The notes: generated from the sequence alone by a model not told the origin. Positions 1 to 7,469 are shown, counted from the first letter of the stretch. The stretch is 15,821 nucleotides of DNA from Deltaproteobacteria bacterium RBG_16_44_11 (GCA_001797845.1 MGQN01000006.1:39711-55531); one strand, 5' to 3'. Numbers and translations: made by a program.

Positions 1-464
1 ATCCCCCAGGGATCGGTACTGCGATCCAATATTTCCTGCAATTGCAAATTGATCTTTTCCCGCTCGGAGAGAATTTCATCCAACTCCACCTGCCCGCAAA
101 CACTACGCAAAGTTGTCTGGGCGAGCTGTGATGTCGCGTAGAGATAATTTTCTACATTAACCACAGCGGAATTCGCATCCAAAACACGAAAATAAACAAC
201 TGCGTTAACCTTGATGGATACGTTGTCTTTGGTAATTACATCCTGCGCTGGAACATCCATCGTAATTGTCCGCATATCTATTTTTACCACGCGATCAATT
301 ATAGGGATAATTATGATTAAACCAGGGCCTTTGACATCGCGTATGCGCCCCAGGCGAAAAATAACCGCCCTTTCATATTCATTCATAATTTTAATAGCAG
401 AGAACAAAAACATAACCACCAGTGCTATAACAACGATCATCGGTAAAGAAAATGTACTAAGCAT
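1..464 (-). CDS. Slipin / stomatin-like SPFH-domain membrane protein (C-terminus cut by window edge)
   Basis: The start is the ATG at 464-462, preceded by a strong ribosome-binding site (AAAGGAGGAA) about 7 bases upstream. The 154 visible residues begin with a hydrophobic segment (about residues 8-24). The SPFH/band-7 domain follows: NEYERAVIFRLGR (28-40), KGPGL (45-49), then IDMRTITMDVPAQDVITKDNV (62-82) and the helix SQLAQTTLRSVCGQVELDEIL (112-132), all typical of bacterial slipins. The visible part stops at DPWG, where family members normally continue with a coiled coil, so the gene runs on past position 1. Slipins oligomerise on the inner membrane and are thought to organise or regulate a partner protease. 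The partner is plainly the NfeD gene 29 bases upstream, since NfeD-slipin pairs are a known conserved operon. The exact physiological role (membrane quality control or fluidity) is not settled for the family. Confidence 0.93.
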   Translation of the reverse strand, partial: MLSTFSLPMIVVIALVVMFLFSAIKIMNEYERAVIFRLGRIRDVKGPGLIIIIPIIDRVVKIDMRTITMDVPAQDVITKDNVSIKVNAVVYFRVLDANSAVVNVENYLYATSQLAQTTLRSVCGQVELDEILSEREKINLQLQEILDRSTDPWG

Positions 465-493
465 TTTTACGTTCCTCCTTTATATTATTTTTT

Positions 494-1792
494 TTATTTC
501 TTTATTTCTTCGACAGTAAGTTTCAATCCTTCAACTTTAATAATCCGAACTTTCGCGCCCTTGGGTATCGGCACACTGCTCGCGGCACTCCAATATTCGC
601 CCTGGAAGAAGACTTTGCCTTCACTTGTGATGTCGGTTGTCGCCTCACCCTGCCCTTCTACCATTGATTCCGCTCCGGAATAATGTTTGCGCATTTGCGC
701 TTTAATCGCCATCCAGATGACGACGATGAAAAATCCGGATACCAGCACCACCGCGGGAATCAGCACCTGTAAGGAAACCCGCAATGCCGGTTCCGGCGTA
801 TCGAACAAAAGCAATGAACCAAAAACCAATGAAACAACACCGCCAACAGTAAGCATTCCATGACTCATAACTTTTATCTCCGCAATAAATAAAATAACGC
901 CGAAAATTATCAGCAAAATCCCCGTGTAATTTACCGGCAAAGTGGACAGCCCGAAGAAAGCCAAGAGCAGTGATATGCCGCCGATGACTCCGGGCAAAAT
1001 CGCTCCCGGTGTGGATAGTTCAAAATACAAACCGGCCAAACCGATTAATAAAAGAATATAAGATATATTGGGATCAGAAATAGTCGCCAGTATTCCCTGC
1101 CTTGTTCCCATCTCTTTACTATTAATTACCGCATTTTTTGTCGACATTTTCTTTTTGCCGCCGGCCAGATTTATTTCTTTCTTATCAATTGCCCCCAGAA
1201 GTTTAGCTACATCCGGCGCGACAAAATCGATGACATTAAGCTTGAGCGCTTCTTCGGCGGTTATGGATTCACTTTTGCGCACTGCCTTTTCCACCCATTC
1301 TTCCGAGCGCCCTCTTGTTTTAGCAATGCTTCGGGCGTAGGCGGCGGCGTCATTTTCCACTTTTTGGGACATTGTTTTATCCATGCCTCCACCGCCAATA
1401 CCAATCGCGACGGGATGAGCGGCGCCGATATTCGTGCCGGGAGCCATAGCGGCAATGTGCGCGGCCTGCGCGATAATTACACCGGCGGAAGCAGCGCGCG
1501 CTCCGGAAGGATAAACAAAAACAATTACCGGCACCGGAGCATTGAGAATGCTTTTGGCAATATCCCTCATTGCCGTATCCATTCCACCCGGCGTATCCAG
1601 CAAGATTATAATTCCTTCCGCATCGGCCTTTCGCGCCTCTTCAATGCTGTCGGCTATATATTTTGCCGTTGGCGACGTGATAACACCTTCAACTTTAATC
1701 ACGTTAAATACAGGTTTTTTCTCCTGTGCCACACCGCCGGCACTCAGAAATATTATTGATAATATGAATATATAAATTATTTTTTTGAACAT
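494..1792 (-). CDS. NfeD-family membrane-bound serine protease (ClpP-class domain plus NfeD domain)
   Basis: A 432-residue protein starting at ATG 1792, after an AAAAGGTG ribosome-binding site. A signal peptide covers residues 1-22, with likely cleavage after GVA. The ClpP-like serine protease domain spans about 28-205. It carries LLDTPGG (64-70), the nucleophile in GARAASAG (Ser102) and a candidate catalytic Lys158 in SIAKTRGR, the Ser/Lys dyad known from archaeal PH1510-type proteases. A glycine-rich loop (about 129-137) lies between the two catalytic residues. Four or so transmembrane segments follow (about 244-360), then the C-terminal NfeD OB-fold (about 372-430; GQGEATTDI, GEYWSA, KGAKVRIIKVEG). 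This is the long, complete form of the family. Known members cleave hydrophobic C-terminal stretches of stomatin/slipin, and a slipin gene lies directly downstream. The protein probably sits in the inner membrane with the protease domain outside the cytoplasm. Confidence 0.95.
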   Translation of the reverse strand: MFKKIIYIFILSIIFLSAGGVAQEKKPVFNVIKVEGVITSPTAKYIADSIEEARKADAEGIIILLDTPGGMDTAMRDIAKSILNAPVPVIVFVYPSGARAASAGVIIAQAAHIAAMAPGTNIGAAHPVAIGIGGGGMDKTMSQKVENDAAAYARSIAKTRGRSEEWVEKAVRKSESITAEEALKLNVIDFVAPDVAKLLGAIDKKEINLAGGKKKMSTKNAVINSKEMGTRQGILATISDPNISYILLLIGLAGLYFELSTPGAILPGVIGGISLLLAFFGLSTLPVNYTGILLIIFGVILFIAEIKVMSHGMLTVGGVVSLVFGSLLLFDTPEPALRVSLQVLIPAVVLVSGFFIVVIWMAIKAQMRKHYSGAESMVEGQGEATTDITSEGKVFFQGEYWSAASSVPIPKGAKVRIIKVEGLKLTVEEIKK

Positions 1793-1822
1793 TTTTTCAC
1801 CTTTTTGAATTTACTCTTGTAA

Positions 1823-2527
1823 TTAAGCTTTAACTTCTTTCATTATCATTTTGACGTCTTCCCAGACAAATTTTTTCGCTGAGGGATTTCGCAACAGATA
1901 TGCCGGGTGATATGTCGGCATTAATTTTATACCTTCGTAAGATTGAAAACGGCCGCGCAATGCAGTTATCGGCGTTTCCGTTTTTAGAAGTGTCTGCGCC
2001 GCGAATTTTCCTAAAGTACAAATCACACGGGGTGAAATAATTTGCAATTGGTTTTTTAAAAACGGTTCGCACAACTCTATCTCATTGGGCAAGGGATTAC
2101 GATTGCCGGGCGGACGGCATTTGAGTATATTGCAGATGTAAACGTCTTTGCGCATCAAACCCATAGCTTCAATAATTTTAGTTAAAAGCTGACCGGCTCT
2201 GCCGACAAAAGGCTGTCCCTGTTCGTCTTCATCAGCTCCGGGAGCTTCACCCACAAAGACAATTTGCGCGTAAGGATTGCCTTCGCCGAATACCAGATTC
2301 TTCCTTGTTTTGCCCAGCGGACAGAGCTGACATGCTTTCATCCCTTGATGAATATTTTTTAACTCTTCATCGTTATTCTGCCGGAAAACATTTACCTTCC
2401 CCACGGAGGGCGATGGTTTTTTCCATTCCAGTCCCACGGATAAACTTTCCTGATTAATTACCTGCCCTTTTATCGCCTTAACTACAGACAGTAATTCTTT
2501 TTGCAATTGACTATTGTCTACCAACAA
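1823..2527 (-). CDS. Family-4 uracil-DNA glycosylase with [4Fe-4S] cluster
   Basis: This protein excises uracil from DNA in base-excision repair. Motif A is GEAPGADEDEQGQPFVGRAG (93-112) and motif B is HPAYLLR (207-213). The iron-sulfur ligands fit CxxC at Cys66/Cys69, then Cys137 (in CRPPGNRNP) and Cys153, the family-4 layout. The N-terminal 50-60 residues precede the conserved core, as in related 'phage SPO1 polymerase-related' proteins. The start is uncertain. The reading frame opens from TTG codons at 2527 and has no in-frame ATG until residue 63, which would remove a conserved region boundary. An ATG overlapping the coaBC stop (TAATG, ATG at 2541-2539) is one base out of frame with this gene across a run of seven T. 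The gene lies directly behind coaBC and is probably co-transcribed and translationally coupled. Confidence 0.92.
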   Translation of the reverse strand: MLVDNSQLQKELLSVVKAIKGQVINQESLSVGLEWKKPSPSVGKVNVFRQNNDEELKNIHQGMKACQLCPLGKTRKNLVFGEGNPYAQIVFVGEAPGADEDEQGQPFVGRAGQLLTKIIEAMGLMRKDVYICNILKCRPPGNRNPLPNEIELCEPFLKNQLQIISPRVICTLGKFAAQTLLKTETPITALRGRFQSYEGIKLMPTYHPAYLLRNPSAKKFVWEDVKMIMKEVKA

Positions 2528-2540
2528 AAAAATCCCGGCA

Positions 2541-3752
2541 TTAACTTCTGCCGCCGCCTTTCTTCTTAATTAAACTTTTAATGTGGTTAAGAATCTCATC
2601 CGCCGCTTCTATTTTGGTCATTTTACCCAGGGATTCCGTCTTCCCTTTTCTATCGATTATTGTGATTATATTGGTATCGGCTTGAAAACCGGCGCCTTCT
2701 TGGCGCAAGTCGTTGGCGACGATCAAATCCATCTTTTTCTTGCTTAGTTTTTTTCTGGCATTGGCTAAAAGATTTTGCGTTTCCATGGCAAAGCCGACAA
2801 CTATCCTGCTGCCTTTATTTTTTCCGATTTCCTCGATGATATCGGGATTTTTTTCCAGGTTAAGAGAAAGGGTCTTTCCGGCTTTTTTTAATTTATCTTT
2901 GGAAAATTCCTTCGGCCGATAGTCGGCAACAGCGGCGGCTTTGATAATAATCGCCGCCTTCTTATAATTTTCCATTACTGCTTTATGCATCTGCCGCGCG
3001 GTGCGCACCGGTATTAATTTTTCCACCGGCGGTGCAACTAAGTTTGTAGGCCCGCTGATCAAGGTGACACAAGCGCCGCGGCGTTGCGCGGCTTTGGCCA
3101 GAGCGTAACCCATTTTACCCGATGATAAATTGGTGATGAAACGCACCGGATCCATCGGCTCCTGTGTCGGACCCGCTGTAATTAAGAATTTTTGACCGGC
3201 AAAATCTTTAGGCGTTAATAGCGACTCAATTTCTTCGACAATTTCCGAAACTTCCGGCAATCTGCCCGCGCCTTGAGTTTTACAAGCCAGTTCTCCCACG
3301 CCGCTTTCCATCACGATATAACCATATTTTTTTAATCTCTTGATGTTTTCCTGCACAATAGGATTTGCCAGCATTTTGTCGTTCATCGCCAGACAAATAA
3401 GCGTAGGCTTTGTCCCGGCCATAATTGTTGTAGAAAGCAAATCGTCGGCGATACCGGAGGCAATTTTCCCAATAATATTACCCGTTGCCGGCGCGATGAC
3501 AAAGGCATCTGCAAAATCAGCCAGCGCGATATGCGCCATATCGTATTTTTCAGTTGGAACAAACATATCCGTATAAACTAAATTCTGCGAAAGCGTTTGC
3601 AATGTCAGAGGGGTAATAAATTCAGCAGCGCTTTTCGTCATGATGACCTTCACCTGCGCGCCTTCCTTAATCAAGGCGCGGGTCAATTCCGCAGATTTAT
3701 AAGCGGCAATTCCTCCCGTAATACCCAAAACGATTTTTTTACCCTTAAGCAT
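2541..3752 (-). CDS. coaBC: Bifunctional phosphopantothenoylcysteine decarboxylase / phosphopantothenate-cysteine ligase
   Basis: The protein converts 4'-phosphopantothenate plus cysteine to 4'-phosphopantetheine in coenzyme A synthesis, in the cytoplasm. At 403 residues it is full length for the two-domain Dfp/CoaBC family. The N-terminal flavoprotein (CoaC) half has the FMN-site start VLGITGGIAAYKS (8-20), the active-site His74 in MAHIALADFAD, Asn124 in AMNDKML, and the substrate clamp Cys157 in ELACKTQGAGRL. The CoaB half starts near 185, with ITAGPTQEPMDPVRFITNLSSGKMG (191-215), KAAAVADYRP (271-280) and the lysine-rich KLKK (287-290), followed by NPDI, GFAMET and VANDL. The start ATG at 3752 lies about 25 bases downstream of the predicted transcription start of a good sigma70-like promoter. 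The gene leads the coaBC-udg-nfeD-slipin run. Confidence 0.97.
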   Translation of the reverse strand: MLKGKKIVLGITGGIAAYKSAELTRALIKEGAQVKVIMTKSAAEFITPLTLQTLSQNLVYTDMFVPTEKYDMAHIALADFADAFVIAPATGNIIGKIASGIADDLLSTTIMAGTKPTLICLAMNDKMLANPIVQENIKRLKKYGYIVMESGVGELACKTQGAGRLPEVSEIVEEIESLLTPKDFAGQKFLITAGPTQEPMDPVRFITNLSSGKMGYALAKAAQRRGACVTLISGPTNLVAPPVEKLIPVRTARQMHKAVMENYKKAAIIIKAAAVADYRPKEFSKDKLKKAGKTLSLNLEKNPDIIEEIGKNKGSRIVVGFAMETQNLLANARKKLSKKKMDLIVANDLRQEGAGFQADTNIITIIDRKGKTESLGKMTKIEAADEILNHIKSLIKKKGGGRS

Positions 3753-3783
3753 ATAAGAATTTCTCTATGGCAAATTTACGAAT

Positions 3784-3812
3784 AATATAACAATGTTTTA
3801 ACTCAATATCAA
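3784..3812 (-). promoter_or_regulatory. Sigma70-type promoter for coaBC operon
   Basis: On the minus strand, TTGATA (3812-3807) and TATATT (3789-3784) are separated by exactly 17 bases. Each hexamer matches 5 of 6 consensus positions. The predicted transcription start is near 3777, leaving a short leader of about 25 bases before the coaBC ATG. The site lies in the divergent intergenic region. This is prediction from sequence only. Confidence 0.7.
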
Positions 3813-3855
3813 GGCATAAACTATCTTTAAATAAATCATATACCCAAGGTTTATC

Positions 3856-3878
3856 TGATAATTTCACGTTGATTATCA
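3856..3878. repeat. Inverted repeat TGATAAT-N9-ATTATCA in the divergent intergenic region
   Basis: A perfect 7-base inverted repeat with a 9-base spacer lies between coaBC and the M23 peptidase gene, about 45 bases upstream of the coaBC -35 hexamer. Arm-to-arm geometry (about 16 bases centre to centre) is more than one helical turn, so binding by a dimeric regulator is possible but not shown. It is AT-rich and could arise by chance. Confidence 0.45.
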
Positions 3879-4036
3879 AATCTTTTTATTTACCTAAAAA
3901 TAGAGATTATTCGATTGACATGTCCTGCTTCTTTGTGCAGCGCCGGCAATAAAAAAGGGAATTTACCTTGCAAAAGAAGCTAAAACTCATTATTACAACC
4001 GCGCGCTTGAAATCTCTAAATTTATCAGGAGCAGTT

Positions 4037-5362
4037 ATGAAAAAATCCAATTTATATCTTACAATTTTTCTGGGAGTCATATTAATAGGATTATTATGCT
4101 GGCTTTATTTTGGTAACTATCTGGAAATGGAAAAACCTGAAATCAAATTGAACCGGGAGATTTCACCCATGGGAAAACAAAAAATAGTTGAAATAATATT
4201 TTCCGACCAAAAAAGCGGTCTTTCCAATTTAAAAGCAGAAATTATTCAGGATAATAAAGGCAGAATAATAACCGAAGAGAAAATCTCCTCTAGGGGGATT
4301 AAGCAAAAAATTCTGTCCCTGACTATAGACGCCGCCGCGCTTAACCTCAATGATGGGTCCGCGACAATAAATATCACGGCCAGAGATTACTCTCTTTTTA
4401 GAAATCAAACCATTTTATCTCAACCAGTAATAATCGATATGAAACCTCCGCAGATTATTTTGCCGGGCACAGTCAATTATTTCAATCAAGGGGGCACGGG
4501 CTTTATTGCTTACCGGGTATCAGAACCTGCTGCAGCAACCGGCATTTATATCAACGATCATTTTACGCCCGGCCATACATTGACACAAAATAACAAGCCG
4601 GCTTTCGTCGCCTACTTTGCCGTGCCGCTTTTCGCCTCCAACCAGAATACTAAAATAATTGTTTTTGCCCGCGATGAGGCGGGAAACGAAGCAAAAAGCG
4701 CCCTGCCCTGCATTATCCAAGAAAAAAAGTTCCGTTCCGACAAACTGAATTTAAGTAAATCTTTTCTGCAGCAGAAAATGCCCGAATTTCAGTCTGCTAC
4801 CCCCCAGTTGCAGGGGAAAACCCTCGTGGAAGTGTTTGGCCATGTAAACTCTCAAATGCGTGAAGATAACGATAAGGCCATTCAAGTTATTTGCCAAAAA
4901 TCAGCTGGTAAAAAGCTTTGGGAAGGCACTTTTTTACGAATGCGTAACGCGGCGACAATGGCTTCATTTGGAGATAAGCGTGCCTATGTTGTCGATGGTA
5001 AAGACTTTGGCAGTTCGATTCACTTTGGTGTCGACCTTGCCAGCAGCGCTCATGCCGCAATTTATGCCGCCAACAACGGGATTGTTGTTTTCGCCGGAAC
5101 TTTAGGGATTTACGGAAACACCGTTATTATCGATCACGGCCTTGGATTGTTCAGCTTATACGCACATTTATCTTTGATTGAAACAACCGCCGGCAAAAAC
5201 GTAAAAAAGGAGGAACTTATCGGTCACTCCGGGACAACAGGATTGGCGGGAGGAGATCATTTGCATTTCGGTATTCTTGTCGACGGTCAATTTGTCAATC
5301 CGCTGGAATGGTGGGATCCGCACTGGATTGAAGATAATATCAATAAAAAAATGCGCTTCTGA
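4037..5362 (+). CDS. Membrane-anchored M23 (LytM-type) peptidase with long extracytoplasmic N-terminal region
   Basis: I chose the ATG at 4037 over the TTG at 3968 because it has a good ribosome-binding site (CAGGAG) and puts the hydrophobic anchor (about residues 6-25) right at the N-terminus. The product is 441 residues. Residues 30-225 look all-beta, with two similar openings, KPEIKLNREISP (33-44) and KPPQIILPG (136-144), suggesting two Ig-like modules. The C-terminal M23 domain (about 310-430) keeps all expected zinc and catalytic residues: HFGVD (His329, Asp333), YAHL (His377) and HLHFG (His408, His410). An active endopeptidase cutting peptide cross-links of peptidoglycan is therefore likely, rather than a degenerate LytM activator. 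It is the only complete rightward gene in the window and converges on rapZ, with 30 bases between stops. Its exact substrate and partners are not evident. Confidence 0.9.
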   Translation: MKKSNLYLTIFLGVILIGLLCWLYFGNYLEMEKPEIKLNREISPMGKQKIVEIIFSDQKSGLSNLKAEIIQDNKGRIITEEKISSRGIKQKILSLTIDAAALNLNDGSATINITARDYSLFRNQTILSQPVIIDMKPPQIILPGTVNYFNQGGTGFIAYRVSEPAAATGIYINDHFTPGHTLTQNNKPAFVAYFAVPLFASNQNTKIIVFARDEAGNEAKSALPCIIQEKKFRSDKLNLSKSFLQQKMPEFQSATPQLQGKTLVEVFGHVNSQMREDNDKAIQVICQKSAGKKLWEGTFLRMRNAATMASFGDKRAYVVDGKDFGSSIHFGVDLASSAHAAIYAANNGIVVFAGTLGIYGNTVIIDHGLGLFSLYAHLSLIETTAGKNVKKEELIGHSGTTGLAGGDHLHFGILVDGQFVNPLEWWDPHWIEDNINKKMRF

Positions 5363-5392
5363 ATTTATAGCGCCTTGGTTATTTATTTATAT

Positions 5393-6259
5393 TCAGCTTT
5401 TGTTGATATCGCGATGGTTCAAATTTATAATATACTTCTTCGCGGAAAAGTGAGAGCTCAATTCGTTGGCCATAACAACAGAACGGTGTTTTCCGCCCGT
5501 GCAGCCCAGAGCAATATTTAAACGGACCTTCCCTTCTTTATCGTAAAGAGGAATAAGCAACGTCATCAGATCAAATATTTTCCTTAAAAACTCCTTGCTC
5601 TCTTTGTTTTTCAAAATATAGTCTTTCACGGCAGCGCAATGACCATCGTAGTTTTTTAAATTTTCCACAAAATAAGGATTGGGTAAAAACCTTACATCAA
5701 AAACCAGATCGGCGTCAGCGGGGAGGCCGTAACGATAACCAAAAGAAGTAACGTTGATAGCCATTTTTTTATATCCTGCCGATGGAAGAAAATGCCGCTG
5801 AACTATATCTTTTAATTGATGAACATTAATGGAAGTTGTATCGATAATTTTATCCGCCATTTTTCTCATAGATAATAATTTTTCTTTTTCCAGCCGTATG
5901 CCTTCCATGATAGGCCCCTTTTCGGAAAGAGGGTGACTGCGCCTGGTCTCGCTGAAGCGGCGTAAAAGAGAATCGTCGCTCGCCTCCAAAAAAAGAACTT
6001 CTATTTTGAAGCCTTTGTCCTTAAGCCGAGCGAATATCCGCTGGTACTTTTCGAGAAAACTTCTCTCCCGCAAATCCATAACCATAGCTACCCTATCGAT
6101 TTCCGGTGAGGAAAGGGTTGTTATGTCAAGAAACTTCGGCAGCAAAACAACAGGCAAATTATCCACACAAAAAAATCCGATATCCTCCAACGCCCGCAGG
6201 GCGGTACTTTTACCGGAACCGGAGAGGCCTGTAATAATTACGACGCGCAGATTTTTCAT
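5393..6259 (-). CDS. rapZ: RNase adapter protein RapZ (YvcJ/RapZ-family P-loop nucleotide-binding protein)
   Basis: A 288-residue protein, normal length for the family. The Walker A motif GLSGSGKS is at 11-18, followed by the family signatures GFFCVDNLPVVLLPKF (28-43), MDLRER (61-66), RRFSETRRSHPL (100-111), the VTSFGYRYGLP (170-180) region, VFDVRFLPNPY (186-196) and the C-terminal GCTGGKHRSV (252-261). In E. coli RapZ binds GlmZ/GlmY small RNAs and guides RNase E, controlling glucosamine-6-phosphate synthase and so amino-sugar supply for peptidoglycan and LPS. In distant bacteria the RNA targets are unknown, though nucleotide binding is conserved. It is the last gene of the kds-lpt-rpoN-hpf-ptsN cluster, 118 bases after ptsN. 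A hairpin spans its start codon (see 6257-6286). A weak promoter-like pair (TTGTAA, 17 bases, TATTCT) lies in the gap upstream. Confidence 0.96.
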   Translation of the reverse strand: MKNLRVVIITGLSGSGKSTALRALEDIGFFCVDNLPVVLLPKFLDITTLSSPEIDRVAMVMDLRERSFLEKYQRIFARLKDKGFKIEVLFLEASDDSLLRRFSETRRSHPLSEKGPIMEGIRLEKEKLLSMRKMADKIIDTTSINVHQLKDIVQRHFLPSAGYKKMAINVTSFGYRYGLPADADLVFDVRFLPNPYFVENLKNYDGHCAAVKDYILKNKESKEFLRKIFDLMTLLIPLYDKEGKVRLNIALGCTGGKHRSVVMANELSSHFSAKKYIINLNHRDINKS

Positions 6260-6286
6260 TCAACTATCCTTTTCAACTGTTGAATG
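6257..6286 (-). promoter_or_regulatory. Stem-loop over rapZ ribosome-binding site and start codon
   Basis: On the transcribed strand CATTCAAC and GTTGAATG form a perfect 8-base stem. The loop of 14 bases contains the ribosome-binding sequence AAAAGGA, and the rapZ ATG (6259-6257) forms the 3' end of the stem. An alternative smaller hairpin, TTCAAC-A-GTTGAA, uses the same 5' arm. The two are mutually exclusive, so the layout could tune translation of rapZ. The structure is read by eye and its stability was not computed. Confidence 0.45.
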
Positions 6287-6377
6287 GCTCTTTTTAACAG
6301 ATTTTTATAAGAATACCCAGAAGAGGGAATTTTTACAAGCAAGAATTTCGGGCTAAAATACAGGCGAAAAAACTGAT

Positions 6378-6845
6378 TTAAACTTGGCAGGTTTCATCTT
6401 GATCAATTATTAATTTGTATAAATCACCGCGGGACTTTGCTTCCAATAGTTTCTTGCGGAAATTAGCCGCTTTTAACATTTTGGAAATTTTGGCCAAAGC
6501 CTTTAAGTGCTGGCCGGATGAATTTTCCGGCGCCAGAAGCAAGAAAAAAAGGTGAACGGGCTTGCCGTCAACGGCATCAAAGGGAATACCTTCTTTACTG
6601 CGTCCAAAAGCAACCACGAGCTCCTCCAGCCCCGGAATTTTTCCATGGGGAATGGCAACGCCGTCACCAATACCTGTGGAACCAAGTTTTTCTCTTTGCT
6701 GCAAAACTTCTATGACCACGGAGGAATCCAGTTTTAATCCTCCCTGAATTATTGTGTTGACCAGCTCTTGCAAAGCTTCCGTTTTATTCTTAGCCTTTAA
6801 GTTGTCATTAACAAATCCACTACTACAAATTTGATCCAACTGCAT
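6378..6845 (-). CDS. ptsN: PTS-Ntr EIIA component (nitrogen-related phosphoacceptor regulator)
   Basis: I chose the ATG at 6845, which has AGGTG six bases upstream, rather than the GTG at 6854. That gives 155 residues, the usual size for PtsN. The phosphoacceptor histidine is in GVAIPHGK (His67 with this start), with the surrounding family pattern REKLGSTGIGDGVAIPHGKIPG, then PVHLFFLLLAPENSSGQHLKALAKISKML. PtsN does not carry sugar. In E. coli it is phosphorylated by NPr and regulates potassium transport, phosphate-starvation signalling and other proteins in its unphosphorylated state. It sits between hpf and rapZ as in E. coli. No HPr, NPr or enzyme I gene is in this window, so its phosphate donor must be encoded elsewhere. 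Confidence 0.95.
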   Translation of the reverse strand: MQLDQICSSGFVNDNLKAKNKTEALQELVNTIIQGGLKLDSSVVIEVLQQREKLGSTGIGDGVAIPHGKIPGLEELVVAFGRSKEGIPFDAVDGKPVHLFFLLLAPENSSGQHLKALAKISKMLKAANFRKKLLEAKSRGDLYKLIIDQDETCQV

Positions 6846-6935
6846 TTTGCACACCTAAAATTACAAAGTCCGGTTTTTTATAATTGAATCCGTACCTTCA
6901 TGATACAAGATTTCTTTATTCCATTCCATGGCCGG

Positions 6936-7469
6936 TTAGCTTTTTGTTTCGATAAGGGTATAATTTCCATCATCCCGGCGATAGATCAAACTAACGTTTT
7001 CAGAAGAAGAATCGCGATAAATTATAAAACCGTTTTTGGCTCCTTCTATTTCCATAACTGCTTCATCAAGCGACATGGGCTTCAACACCATTTTACGCGT
7101 CTCCACAATTCTGCCTGTTGTAAATTCTTCCGCTTCCTCCGTTTCACTCGCCTTTTCTCTGCCATGCCGAATACTGAGGGGTTTACGTGTTTTGATTTTC
7201 TCTTTTTGTTTTTTAATCTGCTTTTCAATTTTTTCTATGCATTTATCAATCGCCAGATGCATATCCTTGGCTTTCTCTTTCGCGTTTACATTCCACCCAT
7301 TGGCGCTCAGATTGATTTCTACAAGATTCCTGAACTTTTCCACGGAAAGAATAATATGAGCTTCGGCAGGCGTATCCAAATATTTTTTTAGTTTCCGGAT
7401 TTTTTCTTCCGCGTAAACTTTTTGCCATTTCTCATCTTCACCGTTTCTGAAAGTTACCGAAATCTTCAT
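6936..7469 (-). CDS. hpf: Ribosome hibernation promoting factor, long form
   Basis: A 177-residue protein starting at ATG 7469 behind a strong GGGAGGGGAA ribosome-binding site. The N-terminal S30AE/YfiA domain (about 1-98; MKISVTFRNGE, IILSVEKFRNLVEINLSANG, DMHLAIDKCIEKIEKQIKKQKEK) binds in the decoding region of the 30S subunit. A charged linker (about 100-118) leads to the C-terminal dimerisation domain (about 119-177; VLKPMSLDEAVMEIEGAKNGFIIYRDSSSENVSLIYRRDDGNYTLIE). The long form makes 100S ribosome dimers on its own and does not need RMF, unlike the short E. coli HPF found at the same chromosomal place. It has its own promoter in the rpoN-hpf gap, and a predicted 5' leader hairpin. Confidence 0.96.
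   Translation of the reverse strand: MKISVTFRNGEDEKWQKVYAEEKIRKLKKYLDTPAEAHIILSVEKFRNLVEINLSANGWNVNAKEKAKDMHLAIDKCIEKIEKQIKKQKEKIKTRKPLSIRHGREKASETEEAEEFTTGRIVETRKMVLKPMSLDEAVMEIEGAKNGFIIYRDSSSENVSLIYRRDDGNYTLIETKS

Larger units (their letters stand above)
3753..4036. other. Divergent intergenic region (coaBC / M23 peptidase)
   Basis: This is an AT-rich stretch of 284 bases with no convincing gene. It holds the coaBC promoter (3784-3812) and the inverted repeat at 3856-3878. For the rightward peptidase gene I see only weak candidates. TTGACA at 3915-3920 has no good -10 at the right distance. TTGCAA at 3968-3973 followed after 17 bases by TATTAC at 3991-3996 scores 4 of 6 in each hexamer and is the more plausible of the two. 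Confidence 0.6.

Noticed and set aside
211..519. A 102-codon plus-strand open frame at the left end
   Set aside because: It is antisense to the slipin and the nfeD 3' end, both well supported by family motifs. Its hydrophobic composition is that expected from reading such a gene backwards, and it resembles no known family.
1364..1759. Long plus-strand open frames over nfeD, and similar ones over hpf, rpoN, kdsA and the TPR gene
   Set aside because: All lie opposite strongly supported genes, lack ribosome-binding sites and show low-complexity or odd composition. They are shadow frames.
3915..3920. Perfect TTGACA as the promoter of the M23 peptidase
   Set aside because: No acceptable -10 hexamer lies 16-18 bases downstream; the bases there are GC-rich.
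3968..4036. Upstream TTG start adding 23 residues to the M23 peptidase
   Set aside because: It has no ribosome-binding site and would put polar sequence before the membrane anchor. The ATG at 4037 has CAGGAG at the right distance.
5363..5392. Bidirectional terminator between the convergent M23 peptidase and rapZ
   Set aside because: The 30-base gap is AT-rich but I could find no GC-rich stem followed by a T run on either strand.
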